Of a DNA stretch of 64,000 bases, positions 1 through 10,860 are shown piece by piece. Below the pieces are notes generated by a model that had not been told where the DNA came from, searched no databases, and worked only from the letters and a program-made list of their open reading frames with translations. The stretch lies in the NCBI GenBank assembly GCA_023105745.1, contig JALGQZ010000011.1, positions 46,840,698-46,904,697 on the forward strand, read 5' to 3'. The position numbers and the translations under genes were made by a program. Each line of letters begins with the position of its first letter. Position 1 is the first letter of the stretch. The stretch comes from Austropuccinia psidii (lineage: Eukaryota > Basidiomycota > Pucciniomycetes > Pucciniales > Sphaerophragmiaceae).

Positions 1-43
1 TTTGTTGTCTTTTGGGTATATGAAAATACCTCTAAGGCTCACA
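1..43 (-). repeat. Terminal fragment of an A-family LTR, reverse orientation
   Basis: Read on the minus strand, this piece matches the first ~43 bases of the element A LTRs (472 and 8650): it starts TGTGAGCCT and continues through the TATACCCAAAAGACCAC block. The LTR start falls at 43 and the rest lies left of the window. Whether it is a solo LTR or part of a full copy cannot be seen. Confidence 0.75.
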
Positions 44-471
44 ATTTCCAGTGATAGACTTGCTAAAGCCACAAAATTGGGGCTGTATGATGTCATCCAG
101 TTTGAATTTTCTGATATTTATATAAGAGATTTAATACTGAATCAATTAGGTTAATTTAACAAATTTAATCAAAAAAGAATGACCATCTGACTACAGTCAT
201 ACTGATACATTCGTGGATCCAAATGTTTCACACCAAACACCCTTATATTTCATCTCTTTAGATACATTTCTTATTCTTTTCTAGTCTTATTAATATTTCA
301 GTTGGCTTTACAGCTTTAACTTTCTGAATATGTTTCTCTCTAAACCATTTGAAATTTTGGTTATGCCCTACATCTTTGGGTTTTCTTCTGTTTGAATTTA
401 TTCCCTTCATGTCCAGTGGCTTCCCACCATAATCATTTTGTAAGTCCCCAATTCACACCTCTGTCCACAAA
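44..471. other. Spacer with no gene; start of a degenerate tandem repeat
   Basis: I see no coding region in this AT-rich spacer. From about 415 (GGCTTCCCACC) it matches the repeat units found beyond element A at 10462-10800, so A split one repeat unit. Bases 467-471 (ACAAA) are the left copy of the target-site duplication of element A. Confidence 0.6.
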
Positions 472-2231
472 CGTGAGCCTTAGAGGTAATTTCATATAAC
501 CAAAAGACCACAAATACAGAAGTAACATAGAAATATAAATATAAAATTACATTCAAAATTAAAAATAAAATTACATTAAATTTTGAAATTATAAAATTAC
601 ATTTATACTTGAAAAAATTAAGTAAAAATGAATTTTTAACAAAATTCTAAAAAAATGAATAAATTTGGAAAAAAGTTAAATAAAAATTATTAAATCTTTT
701 TATCCAATAAATCAACATATAAAAATTATTTCACCATTGGATTCCTCATAAAAAATCAGGTGGGGTCACTTCTGAGTGAAAATTTTGTAACTCAACTCTA
801 AATAAGCTTAAATTAAGTTTTTAGTATTTTCTGTATGAAAATTGAAAATCCTCAAAACTTTAATTTAATTCACATCACATGTAGTGTTAATCACCAAAAA
901 TTGTGTTAAAATTGAGGTGTTGTGTATATTTTAGAAGTTATGAGGAATTAAAGTATTTTCAATTGAATTCAATTGAAATGTCAAAATGTGCACGTGTATT
1001 ACATAAGTGAACTTTGATTTACATATGAGGTATCAATTATTACTTTATTGAACTGTACAACTCAATTGAATTACATATGTAAATGCTAAGTATAATACAT
1101 GATGAGGAATTAAAGGAAAAATAAATTGGAAAGATTAAATTTGGGGGGAAAAGGAACTCCAGCTCTAAGGGGGAGGTAGACCCCCAAAATCCTTGCTGAC
1201 AGGCATGTGGTGTAAAAATTCATGCAAAAGTTCATCACTTTTGGCCTGGAATTGAGTTACAGTGTCTGTGGACTCAATTTATGATGAGGTTTTAATACCA
1301 ACTGGGGTAGTTTTAGCTGTTTCCAAGAGGGTAAAACTAACCTTAAGATAAAACAGTCATAGTAAAAGCAGTTTTAACTGGTTTCTACGTCTCTTACACA
1401 CATTATGACGTGTTTTGAAGGCTCTAAACCAGGTATTGCTATAGTAATGGCTGATTTAAGGGTCTAAAATGGCTAAAAATGGCTGAAACCAGCCCTTTTT
1501 GGGTCTAAACCAGGGTTCAATGATGCCATAACTGGCTTTTCTGTTGTCAGACTGTTTTTCACGACTGACAAGAGCAAATTTTACTTTTGGAGTAAGAAAA
1601 TTGATGGCTATAAAAGAATGTCTTCTTTGCCCCACTTTTCTTTGCATGTTAGAATCTTTTCCTTTTATAATTAGTTTGAACATTGTTAAACCAATCAATA
1701 AAATATTCCAACCACCTTCTTTAAATCATTTTGAACCTTTTAACCACGTGAAAAAATCATTATAATCATTGTTTGTAACTTTTATAATCATTTTTACCCC
1801 TGAACCACCCCAAAAGTGAATTAAAGCATCTTTCCTCACTGTAAACTTTGTCACTTAGTTTCCATATTCACTCTGGTCATTTTTGGGCATGTTTTCTCTT
1901 TACTATTCTATTTAAAGACTTTGTTCTTTAATTAATTTCTTGCAGTTCTTTGCTCAATTAATTCCAATTGAAATTGCTCTTGAAGAAATTTCTTTTGTTG
2001 CCTTAAATATCTCTTGTAGAGTATTTTTGGATACATTTTTATTGTTGGTAAAACAATAAATCTTTGTAATATTATTGTTTTATACTAATAAAGCTATAAA
2101 CAATAAGATTGGTGTGTTTTCTCTTAAAAATAATATTTCTTACTATTTTTAATTGATTTTTACCTTATACAAATTTTGAGGACAGTAAAAGTACTTGATG
2201 TTTAATCAAAGTTCCATATCCACACCTTACA
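472..2231 (+). repeat. Element A 5' LTR
   Basis: The 1760-bp repeat is matched almost base for base by 8650-10456. The 3' copy starts TGTGAGCC, while this copy starts CGTGAGCC (first T changed to C). Both end CACACCTTACA. The sequence is AT-rich. A TATTTAAA-like stretch near 1910 and AATAAA motifs further on could serve transcription start and polyadenylation, which is inference only. Short ORFs inside it (for example 1456-1698 minus and 1544-1765 plus) are not credible genes. Confidence 0.93.
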
Positions 2232-2251
2232 TTTGGTGGCCCAGCCATGAT
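2232..2251 (+). other. Element A primer-binding region (candidate)
   Basis: Directly after the 5' LTR is a TGGTGGCCCAGCCATGA-like stretch. A TGG start is expected where a tRNA CCA end anneals. Near-identical stretches follow the 5' LTRs of B (25003), C (28053) and D (54775, minus), so it is a shared, functionally constrained site. I could not assign the priming tRNA. Confidence 0.55.
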
Positions 2252-2457
2252 GTTTTACCTGTGACATATTTTTTTTACTCTTTTTAAATCTGTTTTCTTA
2301 TATTGAAAAATTTAAAAACATATAAAAAATACTTACAATTCAAAAAGTCAATAAAAAAATAATTTTTTTAATACTATAAGTGAGGCTTATATTTTAATTT
2401 CTTTTTTGAAATATTCTTTTTTTACTTAGTTAATTGGTTTTTTTGCATTAATTTTAG

Positions 2458-2655
2458 TTTCTGACAACGTGGTAAGACAAGAAAACATTGAAACAGCCTC
2501 AACAGTAACCAGAATTATTCCTGCCAGTACTGTTAATTCTGATCATAATAGTACTATTATTGTGACTCAGAATATTCAACCAGAGCCAATTTCTTCTGAA
2601 TTAGTCAGCTTGGAAATAAGTAATACTCTTCAGAAAGCCAAAGATTTCGCCAATA
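2458..2655 (+). CDS. Element A leader exon (open frame upstream of gag)
   Basis: This 198-nt stretch is bounded by a pyrimidine-rich acceptor (ATTTTAG, 2451-2457) and a strong donor (GTAAGT from 2656), and one frame is open throughout, rich in Thr, Ser, Asn and Gln. It has no good ATG, so a start would have to come from an upstream exon. If spliced to 2720 the frame continues into the +1 ORF that overlaps gag. A similar exon occurs in D (54122-54271, minus) and an open leader frame in B (25618-25918). The exon is predicted by eye. Confidence 0.45.
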
Positions 2656-2719
2656 GTAAGTTTTTTGACATAAAATTACTATTTTAAGCCTTTTTAACCA
2701 TAATTATGCCTTCAACCAG
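2656..2719 (+). other. Element A candidate leader intron containing the gag ATG
   Basis: The candidate intron is 64 nt long, with donor GTAAGT and acceptor CAACCAG. It contains the gag-frame ATG at 2706-2708, 11 nt before the acceptor end. Removal joins phase-1 'a' (2655) to 2720 and puts the leader frame in frame with the +1 ORF beginning 2722. Equivalent introns with the ATG in the same place occur in B, C and D. Confidence 0.5.
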
Positions 2720-4481
2720 ATCAAGAGCCAGCTATAACCCCTCAAGCAGCTCCCAGAAAGGTAATAGACGTGATTATGGCAGAGGCCAACCAGGTACAGA
2801 AGGAAAAGGGTCAGGTGATGCCTTCCAAACAACTAAAATGAGTCATTCTGAAGCTGATAACACCATTTTACCTTCAAGAAGAGCTGAAACTGCCACAACA
2901 AGCCTCAGTGGACATATACAAAGCCAGCCACAGTGCATACAACAATGCACTTCAGTTCAAGAAGTACCAGATCCTTGCAGACCTGTGGAAGAATTGCATG
3001 AATTCTTACCTGACTGTGAGAAACTTCCTGGGTTATCCCAATACTTGCAAATTGCTCAATGGATGGCATCCATTGATGGGGAAGAAAAACATAATGCTTT
3101 TGACACTAGAATGGAGGAAAAACAACCCTCCACCACCCAAACCAGTGCCAAAAACAGCCCCAGTGGCCAGCAGCAGCAAATTCAACGTGAAAAAGCAGCC
3201 ACAAACTCCAACAAAGGGCAAAGGGAAGGCACCAGCCCCAAAACCTTACAGCCAGGGCTACAGAATCCCAAAGATTCAACAGGATTCCATGGGAAATGTA
3301 TTTCAGATGGCAAGAACCATGATGGAATTGCAAAAGAAGGAGGAAGCCAGATTGAAATATCAAAAATGATTTCTGATACTTTTGATTGTATTCAAGAGTT
3401 GTATAAAGCTATTTCTGACATAAAAAGTCATCTTTCTGATAAAAATACATCAATTTGTGACAATCTTAAAACAAATAACTTGAGTCTGAGCCAAATAAAT
3501 CATACACCCAAATGCTTTGAAAGAGTTTTAAGAACAATCAAAACTTCCAATAATGATAATTCTTTTGGCATTAAGATAAATGAACAATCTGCCATTATTG
3601 AAGAATTAACAGACAAATATTCTCAATTCAATATTGATGACATAATTGAAACAAGAATAAAGCAAGACATAAGCACTATCAAAGAAGATAATAAAAAGGC
3701 TCTTGACATTATTTCAAAATCATTTGCTGAAGTAAAGACAAATATAGTTGCCCTGAAAAAGCATTTTGATACCTCAAGAGAGGAAATATCAAAATTAACA
3801 ACAAATTTAAATAAAGTTATATCTGATAATACTAAACAAACAGAATTATGGAATGAGTTAACATATAAAGAGGATGATCATAAAAAGAATGTCATCAACT
3901 CTATACAAAACTTGAAACATGAATTAAGAAATTCGCAAAGGTGTAACAACAGTAAAATGAATGATATTGAACAACTTCTAAACACTTTACCAAGAATGTC
4001 TACACCTCTGAATCCAAATGAAGATGCAAGAATTCCCAATCCACAAGTATTGGATATTGAAAATTCACAGTTAAAAAATGAATTTTCTACTTCTTTTCAT
4101 AACTTAGAACCATCAATGGGCCAAGCACTCTTGAAAGAAGTTCCAAAACTTAAAGAATGGCCTCACTTCAGTGGTGAAGGAGAGTATGACCATATGGAAT
4201 TCATTAGAGGTATTGACATGATCAAAGAGGATTTTGAATTACCAGACAGATTAGTAACAGCCAGATTTAACACCTTGTTTACCAAAGCAGCTCACAGATG
4301 GTACATCAAAATAAGACAAGCACATGGACACCAGAGTTGGACTTGGTGGAAACCCCAAATCATCAACAAATGGGCAAATGATGCTTGGAGGTTTAAAGTT
4401 AAAACAGCCTTTGAATCTGCCAAATTTAATTCTGATAAAGACAAAGCTTTACCATGGTTTTTCCAACAAAAAAAAAATTAA
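2706..4481 (+). pseudogene. gag: Element A Gag (frame 0), frameshifted at its C-terminus
   Basis: The open frame of 591 codons starts at ATG 2706. Residues 1-60 are Ser/Arg/Gly-rich and disordered. Residues about 65-220 overlap the +1 ORF. Residues 220-450 are a long Lys/Glu/Asn-rich, coiled-coil-like helix region. From about residue 470 comes the capsid-like block with KEWPHFSGEGEYDHMEF, a Trp-rich WTWWK motif and the DKDKALPWF end. The frame is lost in a run of A at 4470-4479, after which the homologous sequence continues in the next frame (4454-5482). In C the equivalent junction is in frame, so this is most likely an indel rather than programmed frameshifting. Gag would form the particle around the element RNA. 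Confidence 0.8.
2722..3369 (+). CDS. Element A ORF1 in the +1 frame of gag (overlapping ORF)
   Basis: Relative to gag (2706) the +1 frame is open from 2842 to the TGA at 3367-3369, and from 2722 apart from one TGA (2839-2841). It encodes a helical stretch with CMNSYLTVRNFL and LLNGWHPL, then a Pro/Lys-rich linker and an end with VFQMARTMMELQKKEE. Element D has a homologous +1 ORF (VMNSW, NGWNPL, MARTLIEF), and B/C have GWNPTR at the same point, so it is conserved as protein. Its TGA overlaps an in-frame gag ATG (3366-3368) as ATGA. No ATG opens it, so expression would need the leader splice. Family and function are unknown. Confidence 0.55.
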
Positions 4482-5482
4482 CAGCATTATATCCTGACAT
4501 GTCAGAATTTATGATCCATAGAAAAATTCTGAGACAATGTGGAGGTGACTTAGAGCATGCTATAAAAAGCAGGACTACTGAACAATCTTCAGAAGAGGAT
4601 ATTATCAATATATTAGAAGAAGTAAGCACCAGAACCAAAATTGGTTCTAGTAGGTTGAATCTCAAAACAAGGTTTAATACACCTTGGAAAGATTCTGTGG
4701 ACAAAAAACCCAAAGAAAATTCTAATAATATTAAGTATAAATCTGCAGATACAGTCAGAAAGTGCCATATTTGCCAAAGCACCGCCCATTTATCCAATAC
4801 ATGTCCAAAGAAGGGAAAAATCAATGAAATTGATATTGAAAAGGAACCTGATGTTGAAAAAGATGACATAATTGAAGACAATTCAGATGATAAGTCATCA
4901 ATATTTTCTGAATCTTCAAAAGATATAGAAAATATCAATGCCACTTTTGACATCATGGAATTTTATTCCCACTTGCCGCAATTGAGCAATGGTCAACTTG
5001 ACTTATCAAAAGTTCAAGATGCACAACTTATGAAAACAAAACCAAACAGGGGAAAAGGTTATACAGCTGGTCACTCCTGTATAACAGAATTGGTGATTGA
5101 CAACAAGCCCACAAAACTTTTGCTTGACCCAGGAGCCTTCTGCTCTTGTGTTGGAAAATCTTTTCTTAAGACTTGTGTACCAAATTTTGAAGACCAATTG
5201 TTACCAATTGATGGTATAAAATTCAACAGTGCAAGTAATCCAATGAAAGCATTAAGAATTTTTGAGACCAATGTCATATTCCCACACATAGATGGGAATT
5301 TAAGAATAACAGTTGAATTTGTTGTTATGGAAAATTGCTCTAGTACCCATCTTATATTGGGAAATTACTATTTAATCATGTATGGGATAGATTTTCATAA
5401 CAACAAAGACAGATATATTACTATTGGAGACAATAAACGCCAAGAATTCGCCTTTCACCATTTAAAAGACAAATTACAGTAA
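4454..5482 (+). pseudogene. Element A Gag C-terminus, CCHC knuckle and aspartic protease
   Basis: The frame continues gag after the 4470 slip. It starts within the capsid end (KKLTALYPDMSEF), followed by RQCGGDLEHA and a CX2CX4HX4C nucleic-acid-binding knuckle (CHICQSTAHLSNTC, about 4763-4804). An acidic linker leads to the retropepsin-like domain with LLLDPGAFCSCVG near 5125. The expected D-[ST]-G is DPG here; D reads DTG and B/C read DSG. A downstream ILGN segment (about 5355) matches the second protease strand. The frame ends at TAA 5480 because of a shift near 5460; the protein continues in the pol frame from 5473. Confidence 0.8.
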
Positions 5483-6594
5483 ACAAAGTATCACCAGTCA
5501 ACTTAGAGTTAGAGAAATTTAAGTCTGAACAGTTAAATGAGGCTGAAATAAGCCTTCATCTGACTGATAAACAAGAAAATGAACATTCTACCCTTTTGTA
5601 TGACCACAGAGGAGCATTTGCTTCAGACAAAGAACCTCTAGGACCAATTATTGGTCATGAAGTTGACATCATTCTTAGCATTGAGAGACCTTATCCACCA
5701 CTCTTAAGGATACCTGCATATCCAGCAAGTCCAAAATCAAGAGAAGCTCTAGAAATTCATATCAAAGAACTTCTGGACCTTGGTGTAATAAGAAAAGTAG
5801 GCCAGAATGAAGAAGTAGAAATAACTACACCAGTCATAGTGGCATGGCATAATGGAAAATCCAGAATGGTTGGGGACTTTAGAGCTCTGAACACTTACAC
5901 TGTTCCAGACAGATACCCAATACCAAAAATCCAAATTTCCCTTACTCAAATATCTCAAGCAGAGTGTATAACCACTATAGATGCCCTTAAAGGATTCCAT
6001 CAAAATCTGGTGACACCAAGAGCAAGAAAATACTTGAGAATTATTGTTCATTGTGGAGTGTATGAATACTTGAGGATGCCCTTTGGTATCAAAAATGCAC
6101 CTTCACACTTTCAAAGAATGATGAATGAAATCTTCCCTGAAGAACTCTCAGAGGGATGGCTGATCATTTACATTGATGAAATTATTGTCTGTTCCAAGAC
6201 TTGGGAGGAGCACATGTACAGATTGTCCAGAGGTTTGACAAAAATTCAATCAGTAAACATGAAAATCTCCTTGAAGAAATGCCATTTTGGATTTAAAGAA
6301 CTTAAGGCACTAGGACATGTTGTATCTGGTTTGTTCCTTGGAATTGAAAAAAACAAAGTTGAAGCAGTATTGTTAAAGCCCATGCCTCAGAACAAAAGGG
6401 AAATTCAGTCATTCTTAGGTTTTTCAGGATATTACAGACAGCAAATTAAAGATTTTTCATCCATAGCAAGACCACTTTATAAATTGTGTGACAAGGACAC
6501 AGTATTTGAAATGTCTGTTGACAGAGTCAAAGCTTTTGAGTCTCTAAGAGAAGCCTTGACCACTGCTCCACTCTTACTGATGCCAGACTTTTAA
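5473..6594 (+). pseudogene. pol: Element A reverse transcriptase
   Basis: The frame is open from 5473 to TAA 6592-6594. It has the order typical of Ty3/Gypsy RT: ERPYPPLLRIPAYP, a connector, [46 protein letters not shown], then the catalytic loop. That loop reads YIDE (about 6170-6181) instead of Y-x-D-D, losing one of the two metal-binding aspartates. The thumb region has FLGFSGYYRQ. The terminal TAA replaces a Glu/Lys codon just before LPFKLYIDA and would cut RT from RNase H. The copy would be inactive on both counts. Confidence 0.88.
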
Positions 6595-8406
6595 TTGCCT
6601 TTCAAACTGTATATTGATGCATCAGGGGATGGACTAGGTGCTGCACTTCACCAAGTTCAGATCATAAATGATAAACCTGTAGAAGGACCCATATGTTTCA
6701 TATCCACCCAAATCAAACCAACTGAAGCCAGATATGGGGCAAGTCAAATGGAATGTCTATGCCTTGTCTGGGCCTTGGAAAAATTGAACTACTTCTTAGA
6801 GGGATGTGTTTTTGAGGTGATAACATATTGTACAGCTGTCAGATCACTTTTAAACATGAAAACACCCAACAGACATATGCTCAGATGGCAAATAGCCATA
6901 CAAGAATACAGAGGCAATATGACTATTGTTCATAAGGATGGGAATATTCATAAGAATGCAGATGGACTGAGCAGATGGCCATTACCAAATAATATTGATA
7001 ATCCTGCTTATGTTCCAGAAGAAGCTTCACCACAGATCCCAACAGAAGGAATAAGTGTTACAGACTTGAACACCACCTTCTTTGAAGAAGTCAGGAATAG
7101 CTACACTCAAGATAAGAATTGTAGCATATTATGCCATTTACTTAACAAAGACAGTAAAGACAACTCTATAATACATGCCTTGGAGGAAGTATGGAAGAAA
7201 TCTTATGATGAAGGAAGATTTCACCTACTGGATGGTATAATTTACCACAGAACCAAGCACACATGTGTCATGACAGTTGTGGACAGGTCATTAATCAATC
7301 TTGTACTAAAAGAATGCCATGATAGCCCCTTTTCAGGACATCTGTCTGAAGACAGAACAAGAGAGAAAGTGAAGACCTGAATATGGTGGCCAATGTGGCA
7401 GAAAGATGTTGCAGAGTATTGCAAGACCTGTGACACATGCCAAAAGACAAATAAATCCACGGGCAAGAGACTTGGAAATATGATAAAAATCCAAGAACCA
7501 AGCAGACCATGGGAAATTGTCCATATGGATTGGGTAACTGGCCTACCACCAGGAGGTGACAGAAGCTATAATGCTTGCCTAGTAATTGTCGATATATTCA
7601 GTAAAACTCCAATCTTTTTACCATGTCACAAGGCCGATACAGCCATGGATACAGCTCTTCTGATATGGAATATAGTAGTGTCATGAACTGGGATATTTAC
7701 AAATATCATTAGTGATGGGGATCCCAAATTCACTTCAGCACTATGGAAAAATCTTCACCAATTATTTGGCACTAAACTATCTTTCTCTACAGCCTACCAC
7801 CCACAAGCTGATGGCCTGGCTGAAAGGATGATCCAAACCTTAGAGGACATGGTGAGAAGATCTTTTGCATATGGCCTTGAATTAAAAGATTGTGATGGAT
7901 TAACCCATGACTGGTGTACTCTGTTGCCAGCACTGCAATTAGCATATAAAAAATCAATCCATGCCAGTACCAATCAAACTCCTGCTATTCTAGAAAAAGG
8001 ATGAAACCCCAAATTACCCCAAGATTCCTTGAGGAAAGATTTAATTGAAATACATCCCACAGCTGCTAGCTTCAAAGGAATGCTAGACAAAGCTATAAAG
8101 CATGCAGTAAGGTGCATGGAAGACTCTTTTGCATATGCTAAAGACAAATGGAATAAATCACATGCAACTCCAGATTTCAAAGTGGGGGACCTAGTTCTTG
8201 TATCCACCACTAACTTCAATAACATCAAAGGATGTAAAAAGTTGAATAACTCCTTTGCAGGACCTTTTGTGATTAAGGCCCTCCATGGAGAAAATGCTGT
8301 TGAAGTAGAGTTATCTGAAGAACTTAGCAATAAGCATCCTACATTTCCAGTGAGCTTGATGAAGCCATATAAATCTAGTGATGCTGGAAGTTCCCTTGAG
8401 GAATAA
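6595..8406 (+). pseudogene. pol: Element A RNase H and integrase
   Basis: This is the same frame as RT. RNase H shows [15 protein letters not shown] (first Asp), a [14 protein letters not shown]lu helix, VITYCTAV where Asp is expected in VxTDC, and [10 protein letters not shown]. The integrase zinc region has HDSPFSGH and CKTCDTCQ. The core has [15 protein letters not shown], then SDGDPKFTS (usually SDRD) and [15 protein letters not shown] with the catalytic Glu. In-frame stops are at 7378 (TGA), 7684 (TGA) and 8002 (TGA, where Trp is expected). The end (FAGPFVIKAL, FPVSLMKPY) is the DNA-binding C-terminal domain. The frame ends at 8404 after a shift near 8395. Confidence 0.88.
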
Positions 8407-8626
8407 GATTCCCCAAGTTATACCTCCTATGGAGACATCTGGTATTAAGAAAATTACCAAAGTTCTTAAAGAAAGAAAATTAAGAACCAAAAAAGTAAGG
8501 GAATACCTTGTTAGGTACAGTGACCCAACTTGTGAAGATGAATGGTTAGAAGAAAAAGATATACCAGAAGCTACCAAACTCCTCAGGAGATTCAGACACA
8601 CTAGAAATACCAATATTACAAAGTAA
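8378..8626 (+). pseudogene. Element A chromodomain-like C-terminus
   Basis: This 82-codon frame carries the end of pol after the ~8395 shift. The segment REYLVRYSDPTCEDEWLEEK (about 8500-8560) has the LVRY/W core of integrase-linked chromodomain-like modules, followed by ATKLLRRF. In chromoviruses this module guides integration to particular chromatin; that role is family knowledge. The natural stop TAA is at 8624-8626, just before the purine tract. Confidence 0.7.
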
Positions 8627-8637
8627 TATTCTTTTTT

Positions 8638-8649
8638 AGGGGGAGGGAA
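8638..8649 (+). other. Element A polypurine tract
   Basis: An AGGGGGGAGGGAA-type purine run abuts the 3' LTR. It is the expected second-strand primer. D has a matching tract (minus strand, ending AGGGAA at 48249). Confidence 0.85.
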
Positions 8650-10456
8650 TGTGAGCCTTAAAGGTAATTTCATATACCCAAAAGACCACAAATACAGAAT
8701 TAACATATAAATATAAATAAAATAAATTTATTTATATTATTATAATAAAAATCAAAATATGAATATAAAACTATATTCAAAATTCAAAATAAAATTACAT
8801 TAAATTTTGAAATTATAAAATTACATTTATACTTGAAAAAATTAAGTAAAAATGAATTTTTAACAAAATTATAAAAAAATAAATAAATTTGGAAAAAAGT
8901 TAAATAAAAATTATTATAACTTTTTATCGAATAAATAAACATATAAAAATTATTTCACCATTGGATTCCTCATAAAAAATCAGGTGGGGTCACTTCTGAG
9001 TGAAAATTTTGTAACGCAACTCTAAATAAGCTTAAATTAAGTTTTTAGTATTTTCTGTATGAAAATTGAAAATCCTCAAAACTTTGATTTAATTCACATC
9101 AAATGTAGTGTTAATCACCAAAAATTGTGTTAAAATTGAGGTGTTGTGTATATTTTAGAAGTTATGAGGAACTAAAGTATTTTCAATTTAATTCAATTGA
9201 AATGTCAAAATGTGCACGTGTATTACATAAGTGAACTTTGATTTACATATGAGGTATCAATTATTACTGTATTGAACTGTACAACTCAATTGAATCACAT
9301 ATGTAAATTATAAGTATAATACATGATGAGGAATTAAAGGAAAAATAAATTGGAAAGATTAAATTTGGGGGGAAAAGGAACTCCAGCTCTAAGGGGGAGG
9401 TAGACCCCCAAAATCCTTGCTGACAGGCGTGTGGTGTCAAAATTCACGCAAAGGTTCATCACTTTTGGCCTGGAATTGAGTTACAGCGTCTGTGGACTCA
9501 ATTTATGATGAGGTTTTAATACCAACTGGGGTAGTTTTAGCTGTTTCCAAGAGGGTAAAACTACCCTTAAGATAAAACAGTCATAGTAAAAGCAGTTTTA
9601 ACTGGTTCCTACCTCTCTTACACACATTATGACGTGCTTTGAAGGCTCTAGACCAGGTATTGCTATAGTAATGGCTGATTTAAGGGTCTAAAATGGCTAA
9701 AAATGGCTGAAACCAACCCTTTTTTGGTCTAAACCAGGGTTCAATGATGCCATAATTGGCGTTTCTGTTGTCAGACTATTTTGCACGACTGACAAGAGCA
9801 AATCTTACTTTTGGAGTAAGAAAATTGATGGCTATAAAAGAATGTCTTCTTTGCCCCCCCTTTCTCTGCATGTTAGAATCTTTTCCTTTTATAATTAGTT
9901 TAAACATTGTTAAACCAATCAATAAAAGATTCCAACCACCTCTTTCAAATCATGCTAAAACTTTTAACCACGTGAAAAAAATCATTATAATTATTGTTTG
10001 TAACTTTTATAATCATTTTTACCCCTGAACCATCCCAAAAGTGAATTAAAGCATCTTTCCTCACTGTAAACTTTGTCACTTAGTTTCCATATTCACTCTG
10101 GTCATTTTTGGGCGTGTTTTCTCTTTAATATTCTTTTTAAAGACTTTTTTCTTTAATTAATTGCTTGCAGTTCTTTGCTCAACTAATTCCAATTGAAATT
10201 GCTCTTGAAGAAATTTCTTTTGTAGCCTTAAATATCTCTTGTAGAGTATTTTTGGATAAATTTTAATTGTTGGTAAAACAATAAATCTTTATAATATTAT
10301 TTTTTTATACTAATAAAGCTATAAACAATAAAATTGGCGTGTTTTCTCTTAAAAATAATATTTCTTACTATTTTTAATTGATTTTTACCTTATACAAATT
10401 TTGAGGACAGGAAAAGTACTTGATTTTTAATCAAAGTTTCATATCCACACCTTACA
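8650..10456 (+). repeat. Element A 3' LTR
   Basis: This is the second copy of the 472-2231 LTR, 1807 bp, with TGTGAGCC start and CTTACA end. It differs by small indels (for example extra bases near 8715-8755) and scattered substitutions. ACAAA at 10457-10461 completes the target duplication. Confidence 0.93.
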
Positions 10457-10461
10457 ACAAA

Positions 10462-10860
10462 TCTCTCCAGCTCACAGGAAATGTAATCAATGGATTGGGA
10501 TAACCAAGATTATGTTCAGAGGCTTCCCACCCAACATCATTCCCTGAACCCTCATTCCAGACAGAATACATATCATTTACAGTGCCTTTCCACCAAACAT
10601 CATTTCTTGAGCCCTAATTTCACCCCTCTTTCCACACATATCCTGAGCTCACATGAAATGCCCTCAATGGATTGCATGAAGACACATCATGTTTGGTGAC
10701 TTCCCACTACACATCATTCTTGAGCCTCCCATCCTGATCTCTATGCAGACATATCTCAAGGTTAGGGACAATTCTCACAATGGATTGACAGAGCACACAT
10801 AGTGAACCCCCCTCCAGCACTCTAACCACACATCCCTTGTGAGTACAGGAAATCTTCTCA
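10462..10860. repeat. Degenerate tandem repeat of about 110-117 bp
   Basis: Units begin with a CTTCCCACC-like motif near 10514, 10582 and 10699, run through CATCATT...TGAGCCC, then ACATATC...CTCA, and end with CAATGGATTG. A further unit is split by element A (415-471 plus 10462-10513). I see no gene in it. The units are well diverged, so the repeat is older than element A. Confidence 0.6.

Larger units (their letters stand above)
472..10456 (+). mobile_element. Element A: full-length Ty3/Gypsy LTR retrotransposon
   Basis: Two long LTRs (472-2231 and 8650-10456) flank gag, protease, reverse transcriptase, RNase H, integrase and a chromodomain-like tail in standard Ty3/Gypsy order. The 5-bp duplication ACAAA sits at 467-471 and 10457-10461. 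A purine tract (8638-8649) precedes the 3' LTR. All main proteins are broken: gag is frameshifted near 4470, gag-protease near 5460, the pol frame has stops at 6592, 7378, 7684 and 8002, and a further shift near 8395 precedes the chromodomain. The copy is structurally complete but should not encode functional proteins. It is related to D and to B/C, more closely to D in pol. Confidence 0.95.

Noticed and set aside
4465..4485. A-run frameshift in gag of element A as a programmed -1 site
   Set aside because: Element C keeps gag-pol in one frame across the equivalent point, so an indel in the homopolymer (or a sequencing error) is more likely.
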